A stretch of DNA of 32,624 bases from a bacterium (GCA_018400615.1 JAGYML010000010.1:1-32624); one strand, 5' to 3'. Shown: positions 7,358-15,538, counted from the first letter of the stretch. Program-made: numbers and translations. The notes: generated by a model not told the origin, from the sequence alone.

Positions 7358-8776
7358 ATGAAAATATGTTTTGTTGGTAGTGAAGCAACACCTTTTAGCA
7401 AGACCGGTGGGCTTGCCGATGTTCTTGGAAGTCTCCCAGGTGCTTTAAAAGCACTTGGACACGAAGTGTCACTTGTCATCCCCAAGCATTTATCAACGAA
7501 AGAACGTTTTGATGCGGAAATGACCACACTTGATACCGCCAGAATCCCTGTAGGAAACAAGCGTGAATACGCAGGATTTCAGTACATGGATTTCGAAGGC
7601 ATTCATGTGTATTTCATCGACAGCGAATATTACTTTGGTTACCGTGAAAACCTATATGGAGATTTTGATGATGGTGAACGGTATTCATACTTCAACCATG
7701 CGGTACTGAAACTCATCAAGGCCTTGAATCTCGACGTCGATGTCTTGCATCTCAATGACTGGCAGACCGGACTCATTCCTTATATCCTCGAAAAGGAAAA
7801 TCCGCTTGATAAGCGACCCGCAACCGTATTTACCATTCACAACATCGCCTATCAGGGTCAATTCGACAAAGGCTTGATTCCCTATTTGAATGTGCCTTAT
7901 GACGACCGTCTTGAATTTGATCATGGTATCAATTTCTTAAAAGCCGCGATTGTGACTGCGGATCTTGTGACCACGGTATCAAGCACCTACAAGGAAGAGC
8001 TCAAATACGCTTATTTCGGGTATGGAATGGAAAAACTTCTCGAGGACAGAGGCGACCGCTTCAAGGGCGTCATGAATGGCCTTGATTATGACACGTTCTC
8101 CCCTGCAAAAGACCCCCATATTTCAAAACAGTTCGATTTGTACAACTATATAAAAGGCAAAGCATTCAACAAGGCGATGCTTCTCAAAAAGTTTGAACTT
8201 GAACCAAGTGAAAAACCATTGTTCTCAGTTGTTTCAAGACTTGTGGAACAAAAAGGCATGCCACTAATCCTTGACGCAATAGAACCTTACTTGAAGTCCG
8301 ACGCACTCAGATTGATCGTGCTTGGAAGTGGTGACGAAGGCATAGAAGATGCCTTTGAAAGCCTTAGAAGCCGGTATCCTGACAAGGTTGGAATTTATCT
8401 TGGATACAACGATTCCCTGGCACGCCAGGTATACGCAGGCAGTGACTACTTTCTAATGCCTTCGAGGTTTGAACCGTGTGGGCTTTCGCAACTCATTGCG
8501 ATGCGCTATGGCAGTCTGCCCATTGTAAGAAAAACAGGCGGCCTCAAAGACAGTGTCGTCCCTTACAACAAATTCACCAACGATGGGACCGGACTTGGCT
8601 TTTTGAACTATGATGCCTCAGACTTGAGTCGAAGCATCCAGGAAGCTTTAAGCCTTTATGGTGATCAAAAAGCCTTCAAGGAAGTCAGACGTAAAGCCAT
8701 GAAAGCAAGATTCAGCTGGGAAAAAAGCGCCAACGAATATGAAACGCTTTATAAAACCATTTTGAGGAGGCCATAA
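7358..8776 (+). CDS. glgA: Glycogen synthase (ADP-glucose, GT5)
   Basis: Adds glucose from ADP-glucose to the non-reducing end of alpha-1,4-glucan. The 472 residues match bacterial GlgA: the N-terminal KTGGLADVLGSLP (ADP-glucose-binding Lys), the HLNDWQTGL segment, the C-domain VVSRLVEQKGMPLI, and the donor-site block PSRFEPCGLSQLIAMRYGS followed by VRKTGGLKDSV. The ATG at 7358 is used because GGAGGG lies just before it; an upstream in-frame ATG at 7337 overlaps the -10 box and cannot be in the transcript. glgC starts one base after the stop, so synthesis and use of ADP-glucose are co-expressed. No branching enzyme or phosphorylase is in the window. Confidence 0.96.
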   Translation: MKICFVGSEATPFSKTGGLADVLGSLPGALKALGHEVSLVIPKHLSTKERFDAEMTTLDTARIPVGNKREYAGFQYMDFEGIHVYFIDSEYYFGYRENLYGDFDDGERYSYFNHAVLKLIKALNLDVDVLHLNDWQTGLIPYILEKENPLDKRPATVFTIHNIAYQGQFDKGLIPYLNVPYDDRLEFDHGINFLKAAIVTADLVTTVSSTYKEELKYAYFGYGMEKLLEDRGDRFKGVMNGLDYDTFSPAKDPHISKQFDLYNYIKGKAFNKAMLLKKFELEPSEKPLFSVVSRLVEQKGMPLILDAIEPYLKSDALRLIVLGSGDEGIEDAFESLRSRYPDKVGIYLGYNDSLARQVYAGSDYFLMPSRFEPCGLSQLIAMRYGSLPIVRKTGGLKDSVVPYNKFTNDGTGLGFLNYDASDLSRSIQEALSLYGDQKAFKEVRRKAMKARFSWEKSANEYETLYKTILRRP

Positions 8777-8777
8777 C

Positions 8778-10001
8778 ATGGAAACACTTGCACTGATTTT
8801 GGCAGGAGGGCGAGGGTCCAGACTGGATTTGTTAAGTGAAAAAAGAGTCAAGCCTGCCGTCCCATTTGCGGGTAAATACCGAATCATTGACTTTTCACTC
8901 TCCAACTGCAGCAACTCAGGAATTTATCACATCGGAATACTCACTCAGTACCATCCCCTTTCACTTAATGAGCATATCGGGGTCGGAAAACCTTGGGATC
9001 TCGATAGAAGAGATACGAGGATTTCCCTGTTGCAACCCTACAAGAACTGGTATTCAGGGACCGCTGATAGCGTAAAACAGAATCTTGAATACATTCGTCG
9101 TTCCAATGCTAAGTATGTCATCATCCTTTCAGGTGACCATGTCTACAAGATGGATTACCGGAAAATGATTGAAGCCCACAAAACCAAAAAAGCCGATCTT
9201 ACAATCGGCGTCCAAAAAGTCCCTTGGGAAGATACCCATCGCTTTGGCATCATGCGCACGAACACCGATAAAAAAATCATCGATTTTCAGGAAAAACCTA
9301 CCAAAACGGATTCCAATCTCGCCTCCATGGGGATCTATGTATTCAACACTGACACACTCATTGACGCGCTTGAACAAGTGGAAGACGACCATCTGGATTT
9401 CGGTAAACACATCATTCCCCATCTGATAGGGGGCGAAGTCTACTCGCATCTATTTGAAGGGTATTGGAAAGATGTGGGGACCTATGACGCCTACCTTGAA
9501 GCGAATCTTGAACTCACCAATACTGTGGATAAGCTGCCGCTTGACATGTATGATAGAAGCTGGCGCATCCATACTAAAAGTGAAGAACTTCCCAGTGTTA
9601 AAATCGGGTCCAAAGCCGAGCTTTCACAAGCGCTCATATCCAATGGATCGATTGTGGCAGGTACAGTAAAACGAAGCGTACTTTCACCAGGTGTCATCAT
9701 TCATCCCGGAGCCACGGTCACCAACAGTGTTTTACTTAATGATGTCGAAGTCCTTCCAGGTGCCGTCATCGACCATACCATCGTGGATAAGAACGTCGTG
9801 GTCGACCACAATGCCATCATAGGCTTTGGGGATGATTACACGGAAAATGAAGACCGACCGGATCTGCTTTCAAGTGGCATCAACGTCATTGCCAAAGGCG
9901 TGCGTATTCCTGAAAAGGCACGGATACCAAGGAATTGCCGCATATTCGCAGGGGCATCATTCAAAAATCTCACACTCAAAAGTGGAAGCACCCTAAAATA
10001 A
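8778..10001 (+). CDS. glgC: Glucose-1-phosphate adenylyltransferase
   Basis: Makes ADP-glucose from glucose-1-phosphate and ATP, the committed step of bacterial glycogen synthesis. The 407 residues show the nucleotidyltransferase start LALILAGGRGSRL (GGxGxRL), KPAVPFAGKYRIIDF, the catalytic-Asp strand LSGDHVYKMDY, the FQEKP sugar-binding motif and ASMGIYVF. The C-terminal part (about 290-407) is a left-handed beta-helix with repeated isoleucine/valine-rich turns such as VLSPGVIIHPGATV. In many Firmicutes GlgC is paired with a diverged GlgD; here only one copy is present, and its intact motifs favour GlgC. It ends in a terminator shared with the converging recU. Confidence 0.95.
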   Translation: METLALILAGGRGSRLDLLSEKRVKPAVPFAGKYRIIDFSLSNCSNSGIYHIGILTQYHPLSLNEHIGVGKPWDLDRRDTRISLLQPYKNWYSGTADSVKQNLEYIRRSNAKYVIILSGDHVYKMDYRKMIEAHKTKKADLTIGVQKVPWEDTHRFGIMRTNTDKKIIDFQEKPTKTDSNLASMGIYVFNTDTLIDALEQVEDDHLDFGKHIIPHLIGGEVYSHLFEGYWKDVGTYDAYLEANLELTNTVDKLPLDMYDRSWRIHTKSEELPSVKIGSKAELSQALISNGSIVAGTVKRSVLSPGVIIHPGATVTNSVLLNDVEVLPGAVIDHTIVDKNVVVDHNAIIGFGDDYTENEDRPDLLSSGINVIAKGVRIPEKARIPRNCRIFAGASFKNLTLKSGSTLK

Positions 10002-10002
10002 A

Positions 10003-10026
10003 AAAAGACCTTCACTCAGGTCTTTT
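10003..10026. terminator. Bidirectional terminator between glgC and recU
   Basis: AAAAGACCT (10003-10011) pairs with AGGTCTTTT (10018-10026), giving a hairpin with A-tract/T-tract flanks on both strands. The right arm includes the last codons and stop of the minus-strand recU gene. Confidence 0.85.
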
Positions 10027-10600
10027 CAAGCCACAAATCGACTGCACTCAGGTAATCGAGTCGCGGTCTGAAGCCTTCCTTGATGGGGAGGCTTTCTTTT
10101 TTGAGTTCCTCATGGGTCATGCTTTTTCTACCTTTAACGGCGCGTTTCACATAAAAGGCAAGCTTCTCATAGGGCAGAAGCCAATACGTATCATCCACTT
10201 TGAGATGAATGATGAGAAACGCCAATCCATCGTGCGCTTGCACGCTTCTCAAGTGTTCAATCTGGTGGGCATGGATGTTTTTGAGTGGGAACGAAGTTCT
10301 GTTTTTGGATTCCTTCACATCAAAATCAATGTAATGGCCCTTGTAGATGCCGTTGTAGTCCGTGGTTGAAGGCGTCTGGTAGTAGGCTTCCGTGATTTTG
10401 GCCTTGTTTCTTGAAGGGTAGGATACGTTCACAATCTGCACAGGCGTAGGTTTTTTGTGAATAACCGCCCTGCCCTGTTCAAGATAGAACTTATTCGCGC
10501 CGTTTATGATTTTTTCAAGCGACATGCCGCGGTTTTTCACACTGCTTGAAGCAGATGTAGTTTGTGTTTTTCTGATTTTTCCGTTTGGATAATTTATCAT
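10016..10600 (-). CDS. recU: Holliday junction resolvase RecU
   Basis: Cleaves Holliday junctions during recombinational repair; it is the Firmicutes/Mollicutes counterpart of RuvC. The 194 residues follow RecU closely: NRGMSLEKIINGAN, IHKKPTPVQIVNVSYPSR, TEAYYQTPSTTDYNGIYKG, then IDFDVKESKN and FPLKNIHAHQIEHL. The B. subtilis catalytic residues D88, E101 and K103 correspond to D81, D94 and K96, so one acidic residue is Asp instead of Glu, a conservative change. The ATG is preceded by GGTGAT. In Bacillus recU pairs with the penicillin-binding protein gene ponA; here it is alone and is the only minus-strand gene of the window. RuvA, its partner in branch migration, lies at the far right. Confidence 0.94.
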   Translation of the reverse strand: MINYPNGKIRKTQTTSASSSVKNRGMSLEKIINGANKFYLEQGRAVIHKKPTPVQIVNVSYPSRNKAKITEAYYQTPSTTDYNGIYKGHYIDFDVKESKNRTSFPLKNIHAHQIEHLRSVQAHDGLAFLIIHLKVDDTYWLLPYEKLAFYVKRAVKGRKSMTHEELKKESLPIKEGFRPRLDYLSAVDLWLEKT

Positions 10601-10670
10601 GGTATCACCTATGTATAGTCTATCACAGCCCTTGCAAACCTTACATGAAAAAATAGAAAAACCTATTGCC

Positions 10671-10710
10671 TAACACAGGCATTTTTGCTATGGTGTGTTA
10701 TAATGTGTTA
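10671..10710 (+). promoter_or_regulatory. Extended -10 promoter of rnj-nudix, with TGTGTTA repeats
   Basis: TGTTATAAT (10696-10704) is an extended -10 element. Three copies of one heptamer surround it: TAACACA at 10671-10677 (inverted) and TGTGTTA at 10694-10700 and 10704-10710 (direct, 10 bp apart). The copies may be an operator; the promoter call itself is the firmer part. Confidence 0.55.
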
Positions 10711-10741
10711 GACAAACAAACTAAGAAAAGGAGGTGCATCC

Positions 10742-12415
10742 ATGAGTCAAATAGATTTTTTCGCCCTCGGCGGACTCGGTGAAGACGGGAAGAATATGTA
10801 TTGTCTGGAAGTCGATCAAGCCATTTACGTACTTGATGCGGGTCTCAAATACCCTATCGAAGAACTGTATGGTGTAGACGCAATCCTACCGGATTATTCT
10901 TACCTGGTCAAAAACCGTTCTCGTATCCGAGGTCTTTTTCTAAGTCATGGTCACGAGGACCATATCGGCGCAGCGCCGAAGCTTTTAAAAGAAATAAACA
11001 TTCCAGTCTATGGAACCCATTTCACACTTGCAATGCTCAAGGACGCACTTAAGAACCAATCGATGAACATCGACGATTACACATTGAATACCATCACAAA
11101 GGATACCGAACTTAAATTCAAAAACACCACGGTTTCCTTCTACCAAACCACACACTCCATTCCTGAATCCGTAGGCATGGCATTTGAGACTGAAGACGGC
11201 GTCATCGTCTACAGTCCTGATTATACGTTTGATCAGAATGTCCATGCGCCTTACAAGACGTCTTTCGAAGGGCTGGCTAAAATAGCCAACAAGAAAGTAC
11301 TTGCGCTTTTGACTGAAAGTCTTGGAGCGGAATCCTCAGGCCATGCCTCCACGGGTGTTCAACTTGATGAAACCATCAAGAACACCTTTGGAAAAGCACC
11401 GGCCCGCATCGTCGTGTCACTTTTTTCTACGGATATCTATCGGATCCAAAAAGTAGTCGACATCGCCGTTGAACTTGGCAAAACCATCGCCATTATTGGT
11501 CGTAAAGCCCAGAGAATGGTGGACATTGCGCTTAATCTCGGCGTGCTCAAAATCCCGAAAAACAAACTACTGAGTTTGAAATTCATTGACGAGAAAAACA
11601 AGAACAGCCTTGAAAACAGTGTGGTGCTTGTGACGGGGGATCGCCATGAACCGTTCTTCATGCTTCAACGCATGGTTCGCCAGATTGACCGTTTGATTCA
11701 TCTCAACCAAACCGATACCGTCGTCATGATGACGCCGCCCATACCGGGCACGGAAAAAATAGCCGCGAGAACTTTGGACATTCTTTCCAGAAACGACATC
11801 GATGTCAAAAAGATATCCAGAGACATCATGCCTTCTGCCCACGCTTCCAGTGAAGACATCAAATTGCTGCTCAACTTCATGAATCCGGATTACATTGTCC
11901 CCGTGATAGGAGAATTCCGTCATTTTTACGCCGTCAATCAAATCGCACTCCAGCAAGGCTATAAGCAAGACAGAATCAAAACCCTTGAAAATGGACAGAT
12001 TCTTCGGTTTAAAGATGGTCAGCCTCTCCCGATTTCTTCCACCAGAAAAAGTGGAGATGTCTTAGTCGATGGTATTATGGAAAGTGATCTCAGTGACATC
12101 GTCTTGAAAGACAGAGAGATACTTTCTCAAGACGGCTTGCTGCTCATCATCGCCCATATCAATGCCAAACAGAAGAAAATGGTCGGTGAACCTGAAATCG
12201 TATCACGCGGATTTGTCTACATGAAAGAAAACGAAGATCTGATACGTGAAACCAGCGACATCTACAAAGACGTCGCAAGCAAGATGCTAGATGACAAACG
12301 CCTGGATTGGAAAAAGTTCAAGGAAAAAGTCCGTGAACAGGTTTCAAAATTCCTCTTCAGAAAAACCGATCGTCGTCCGATCGTCATTCCAGTCATCATC
12401 GATGTGAATAAATAA
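10742..12415 (+). CDS. rnjA: Ribonuclease J
   Basis: Metallo-beta-lactamase RNase with 5'-3' exonuclease and endonuclease activity in mRNA decay and rRNA maturation. The 557 residues match RNase J length and order: beta-lactamase core with the zinc motif HGHEDH (69-74), THSIPES, YSPDYTFDQ, the beta-CASP domain (LLTESLGAESSGHAS onwards) and the closing motif with SAHAS, then a C-terminal domain ending in KTDRRPIVIPVI. GGAGGTG precedes the ATG at a good distance. B. subtilis has J1 and J2; I assign rnjA only tentatively since just one paralogue is in view. The Nudix gene starts immediately at the stop codon, implying one transcript and coupled translation. Confidence 0.94.
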   Translation: MSQIDFFALGGLGEDGKNMYCLEVDQAIYVLDAGLKYPIEELYGVDAILPDYSYLVKNRSRIRGLFLSHGHEDHIGAAPKLLKEINIPVYGTHFTLAMLKDALKNQSMNIDDYTLNTITKDTELKFKNTTVSFYQTTHSIPESVGMAFETEDGVIVYSPDYTFDQNVHAPYKTSFEGLAKIANKKVLALLTESLGAESSGHASTGVQLDETIKNTFGKAPARIVVSLFSTDIYRIQKVVDIAVELGKTIAIIGRKAQRMVDIALNLGVLKIPKNKLLSLKFIDEKNKNSLENSVVLVTGDRHEPFFMLQRMVRQIDRLIHLNQTDTVVMMTPPIPGTEKIAARTLDILSRNDIDVKKISRDIMPSAHASSEDIKLLLNFMNPDYIVPVIGEFRHFYAVNQIALQQGYKQDRIKTLENGQILRFKDGQPLPISSTRKSGDVLVDGIMESDLSDIVLKDREILSQDGLLLIIAHINAKQKKMVGEPEIVSRGFVYMKENEDLIRETSDIYKDVASKMLDDKRLDWKKFKEKVREQVSKFLFRKTDRRPIVIPVIIDVNK

Positions 12416-12904
12416 ATGGCCATTCCCACTTTGAATATTTATGCGGATGCACTTGATGAGTCCACAATTCCTGATGGTCCCGTGCGCAAAGGCGCACGGG
12501 CCGTCATTGTTTATAAGGACAAAATCGTGATGATTCACTTGAAAGCATTGAACCTCTATACACTGCCAGGTGGTGGCATTGAAGCGGGAGAAACTCCAAG
12601 TGACGCTGTTAAACGGGAAGTGCTTGAAGAAACCGGGTATCCGGTACTTGAGGTGCATCCCACAGTTATCTTAAAAGAGTATTTCCCCGATTCCATATGG
12701 CACCATCATTTCTTCAAAGTGACCATTGATGAGGGCAGCAAATCCCCCCTTTCACTCACGGATGAAGAAATGTCTCAAGGCTTCAAAGTCATCACCCCGA
12801 CCCTTGAGGAAGCCTTTAAACTGCTTGACACGGATCAAAGCACCCACGAACACGGTTCCAACATCCAAAAACGGGAATTCATGGGGCTTCTTAACTCCCT
12901 TTAA
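12416..12904 (+). CDS. Nudix hydrolase
   Basis: Hydrolyses a nucleoside diphosphate linked to some other group; the substrate cannot be read from the sequence. The 162 residues contain a full Nudix box at 53-75 (G-x5-E-x7-REV-x-EE-x-G), read as GGIEAGE then REVLEETGY, on a typical fold. The ATG follows the rnj stop with zero spacing and no clear ribosome-binding site, so translation probably depends on ribosomes finishing rnj. Pairing a Nudix enzyme with a 5'-exonuclease invites the idea of 5'-end pyrophosphate removal as by RppH, which would feed RNase J, but that is inference from position only. No terminator is apparent behind it. Confidence 0.88.
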   Translation: MAIPTLNIYADALDESTIPDGPVRKGARAVIVYKDKIVMIHLKALNLYTLPGGGIEAGETPSDAVKREVLEETGYPVLEVHPTVILKEYFPDSIWHHHFFKVTIDEGSKSPLSLTDEEMSQGFKVITPTLEEAFKLLDTDQSTHEHGSNIQKREFMGLLNSL

Positions 12905-12945
12905 AAGAGAGATGAGAGATTTACCAAGCTTCATTAGTATTACAG

Positions 12946-12973
12946 TTTACAAAAACGAACCATGTGTTATAAT
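12946..12973 (+). promoter_or_regulatory. Promoter of tig
   Basis: TTTACA (12946-12951), 16-bp spacer, perfect TATAAT (12968-12973); AGGAGGT follows at 12991-12997 before the ATG at 13010. Confidence 0.75.
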
Positions 12974-13009
12974 TAACAAGGATTAAAATTAGGAGGTATC
13001 ATTAAATTT

Positions 13010-14296
13010 ATGGCAAAACTAGAAGAACTTGAAAACTCACGCGTGAAACTCACGGTTGAAGTCACAGCGGATCAGCTGGACCACGGTCTTGAACACGCAT
13101 ACGAACAAATCAAGAAAGACGTAGATGAAAAAGGATTCCGCAAAGGCGAAGTCCCAAGGAAAATCTATGAACAAAAACACGGCATTCAACCCCTTTTGGA
13201 AGAAGCGCTTAACCATGTACTTCAAGAAACCTACACTGACGCAGTGATGGAACACAATCTTGAAGTTGTAAGCCAACCCAAAGTGGACCTTAAAATTGAA
13301 GAAATCGAAAAAGGCAAACCATTTACCTATACAGCCACTGTCGCCGTGAAACCCGATGTAGAACTCGGCGAATACAAAGGCCTTGAATACGAAGCCCCTA
13401 GCGACGAAGTCACTGAAGAAGAAGTCAACGCTGACATCAAAAAACTTCAAGAACAAAACGCTGAACTCGTCGTCAAGGAAGACGGAGAAGTCGAGCAGGG
13501 CGATACAGCCGTAATCGATTTTGAAGGATTCGTAGACGGAGAAGCCTTTGAAGGCGGAAAAGCCGAAAACCACGAACTTGAAATCGGAAGCAACTCTTTC
13601 ATTCCAGGCTTTGAAGAACAATTGGTCGGCATGAAACCCGGTGAAGAAAAAGACGTTCAAGTCACGTTCCCTGAAAACTACCAGGCGGAAAACCTCAAAG
13701 GTAAAGACGCGACGTTCAAAGTAAAACTTCATGAAATCAAGGTCAAGGAAGTGCCAGCACTTGACGATGACTTTGTCAAAGACCTTGACAAAGAAGGCAT
13801 CGAAACCTTGGATCAACTTAAAGAAGATACACGCAAACGCCTTGAAGAACAAAAAACCGAAGCCAACAAAAACAAAGCGGTTGACTTCGCTGTTGATACA
13901 GCAAGCAAGAACGCCACTATGAATCTTCCAGAAGAAATGATCGTTGAAGAGAAAAACCGTCTTATGGACAACACGAAAAAGCAAGCTGAACAATATGGGC
14001 TTGACCTTGACACCTACCTTCAACTTACCGGCATGAGCAAAGAACAGTTTGAAAGCAAACTCATGGAAGATGCCGAACGTTCAATCAAATACAATCTCAC
14101 CATTGACGCGATTTCAAAAGCGGAAGATATTGCGGCAACTGATGAAGAGATTGAAGCCAAATATCAAGAACTTGCCGATCAACACAACATGGACCTTGAG
14201 CAAGTGAAAACCCAGGTAAACAACCAAGCCGTTGCTCAGGAAGTCGTATTCAAGAAAACCATTGATTTCCTAGTTGACAGCCTACAAACAAAATAA
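13010..14296 (+). CDS. tig: Trigger factor, ribosome-bound chaperone
   Basis: Binds ribosomes at the exit tunnel and shields nascent chains, with prolyl isomerase activity. The 428 residues have the three family domains: the ribosome-binding domain with the signature GFRKGEVP (42-49), an FKBP-like PPIase domain (about 150-245, DTAVIDFEGFVDGEAFEGG and GMKPGEEKDV) and a helical, Glu/Lys-rich C-terminal domain. Its acidic-lysine composition is normal for the family and accounts for the long phenylalanine-rich open frame on the opposite strand. It has its own promoter and a UUCG terminator. In Bacillus tig is followed by clpX and lon; here clpX is replaced by a HAD gene and ptsH. Confidence 0.97.
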   Translation: MAKLEELENSRVKLTVEVTADQLDHGLEHAYEQIKKDVDEKGFRKGEVPRKIYEQKHGIQPLLEEALNHVLQETYTDAVMEHNLEVVSQPKVDLKIEEIEKGKPFTYTATVAVKPDVELGEYKGLEYEAPSDEVTEEEVNADIKKLQEQNAELVVKEDGEVEQGDTAVIDFEGFVDGEAFEGGKAENHELEIGSNSFIPGFEEQLVGMKPGEEKDVQVTFPENYQAENLKGKDATFKVKLHEIKVKEVPALDDDFVKDLDKEGIETLDQLKEDTRKRLEEQKTEANKNKAVDFAVDTASKNATMNLPEEMIVEEKNRLMDNTKKQAEQYGLDLDTYLQLTGMSKEQFESKLMEDAERSIKYNLTIDAISKAEDIAATDEEIEAKYQELADQHNMDLEQVKTQVNNQAVAQEVVFKKTIDFLVDSLQTK

Positions 14297-14302
14297 ACAT
14301 AA
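14274..14302 (+). promoter_or_regulatory. Possible promoter of HAD-ptsH, overlapping the tig terminator
   Basis: A perfect TTGACA (14274-14279) inside the end of tig, with a weak -10 (near ACATAA, about 14298-14303) at about the right spacing. A start here would fall within the terminator hairpin. Confidence 0.35.
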
Positions 14303-14327
14303 AAACACTTCTTCGGAAGTGTTTTTT
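14302..14327 (+). terminator. Intrinsic terminator after tig with UUCG loop
   Basis: AAAACACTTC (14302-14311), loop TTCG, GAAGTGTTTT (14316-14325), T residues to 14327. The next start codon is only 16 bp further on. Confidence 0.9.
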
Positions 14328-14342
14328 AAAGAAAGTGATAAA

Positions 14343-15161
14343 ATGATCAAACTAGCCGTATTAGACCTCGACAACACCCTCTTATCTACAGACAAGACCT
14401 TGAGCGAAGAAAACATCGAAGCCATCAAAACTTTGAGAATGGACGGCATCAGCGTAGCGATTGCGACCGGCAGAGGCTTCGAAATGGCCGAACCGTTTGC
14501 CAATCAGTTGGGCCTTTATGAAGGCCCCGTCGTGACCAACAATGGCGCCATCATCCATGACCTTGCAGACAAAAGAGTTCTCAAGGAACATACCATTGGT
14601 AAAAAGGCACAATCTGAAATGATTGATTTCGCCTATGACAAGGGATACCCATTCATCGTATACAACAAGGACGGCATTCATTCCCTTGCCAATGAACGCT
14701 TGAAAGTGTATGAGTCATGGAATATTAAATACCCTGACTCGGAAATGCCATTAACGATTACTGAAGACATCGAGACCCTCAAAACCATCGATGCCCATAA
14801 AATACTGATTATCATCAAAGACATAGAGGCTTTTAACAACGCCCTTTCAGCTTACAAAGACTTAGAAGGTGGAGCCGTTACCAAGAGCCATGATACGTTT
14901 TTGGATGTCATTCCAGAGTTTGGGCACAAAGGAGAAGGCGTGCGTTTTCTAATGGATTACTACAACGTCTCCAAGGAAGAGGTCGTTGTTTTTGGGGACA
15001 ATGACAACGATGTGGAAATGCTTGAGCAAATTCCCTTATCATTTGCGATGAAAAATGCTACAATTAAGGCAAAGGAAGCTGCAACGCATATCACGGATTT
15101 GGACAACAACCATTCAGGCGTTGCCGATTCACTTCAAAAGGTTTTAAAAAATACTAAATAA
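14343..15161 (+). CDS. Cof-type HAD-superfamily phosphatase (HAD-IIB)
   Basis: A cytosolic phosphatase probably acting on sugar phosphates or nucleotides; the substrate is not predictable. The 272 residues carry motif I DLDNT (Asp8 nucleophile and Asp10), motif II ATGR, and motif IV GDNDNDVEML, with a cap domain between motifs II and III and the IPEFGHKGEGV motif III Lys, as in Cof/YxeH-type members. The ATG at 14343 is preceded by GAAAGTGAT; a longer in-frame reading from 14274 would overlap the tig terminator and end of tig and is not credible. It is followed 13 bp later by ptsH, suggesting a link to sugar phosphate turnover. Confidence 0.9.
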   Translation: MIKLAVLDLDNTLLSTDKTLSEENIEAIKTLRMDGISVAIATGRGFEMAEPFANQLGLYEGPVVTNNGAIIHDLADKRVLKEHTIGKKAQSEMIDFAYDKGYPFIVYNKDGIHSLANERLKVYESWNIKYPDSEMPLTITEDIETLKTIDAHKILIIIKDIEAFNNALSAYKDLEGGAVTKSHDTFLDVIPEFGHKGEGVRFLMDYYNVSKEEVVVFGDNDNDVEMLEQIPLSFAMKNATIKAKEAATHITDLDNNHSGVADSLQKVLKNTK

Positions 15162-15174
15162 AGGTGTGAAGACA

Positions 15175-15435
15175 GTGGAAAAGAAAATCACAATCAAAGA
15201 TGAAGCAGGCATGCATGCACGTCCCGCAAGCAAACTTGCACAGCAAGCAGCCAAATACGACGAAGACATCAAACTCACTTACAATGGTAAAACAGTCGAT
15301 CTCAAAAGCATCATGGGGATTATGTCCCTAGGCGTCCCACAGGACGCAGAGATTACCATCACCGTACTTGGTGATGAAGAAGAAGCGACACTTGATGCAC
15401 TCGTCAAAGCGCTTAAAGACTTGGAACTGGCCTAG
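15175..15435 (+). CDS. ptsH: HPr, phosphocarrier protein of the PTS
   Basis: Carries phosphate from enzyme I (PEP) to sugar-specific EIIA domains; in Firmicutes Ser-phosphorylated HPr is also the co-repressor of CcpA. The 86 residues from the GTG at 15175 contain GMHARPAS (His14, phosphocarrier) and KSIMGIMSLG with the regulatory Ser45. The GTG at 15175 is preferred to an in-frame GTG at 15166 because AAGGTG sits 8 bases ahead of it and because the His/Ser positions then align with the standard His15/Ser46 numbering to within one. It lacks its usual partner ptsI next door; the upstream gene is a HAD phosphatase, and a terminator follows. Confidence 0.95.
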   Translation: MEKKITIKDEAGMHARPASKLAQQAAKYDEDIKLTYNGKTVDLKSIMGIMSLGVPQDAEITITVLGDEEEATLDALVKALKDLELA

Positions 15436-15440
15436 AAGAA

Positions 15441-15469
15441 AAAGTGTGTTGATTTCAACACACTTTTTT
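15441..15469 (+). terminator. Intrinsic terminator after ptsH
   Basis: AAAGTGTGTTG (15441-15451), loop ATTT, CAACACACTTT (15456-15466), T residues to 15469. Confidence 0.92.
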
Positions 15470-15538
15470 ATTGAAACCCCCACATACAAGTTCAGGTTAC
15501 CTCCGTATTTTATCCACAAGCCCTGTTGAGTGTTACCT

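Noticed and set aside
8778-10001. GlgD instead of GlgC
   Set aside because: The nucleotidyltransferase, FQEKP and GDHVY motifs are intact, unlike the diverged GlgD.
13037-14023. Long open frame on the minus strand opposite tig (328 codons)
   Set aside because: Its phenylalanine-rich composition is the mirror of the Lys/Glu-rich trigger factor; no ribosome-binding site, no family resemblance.
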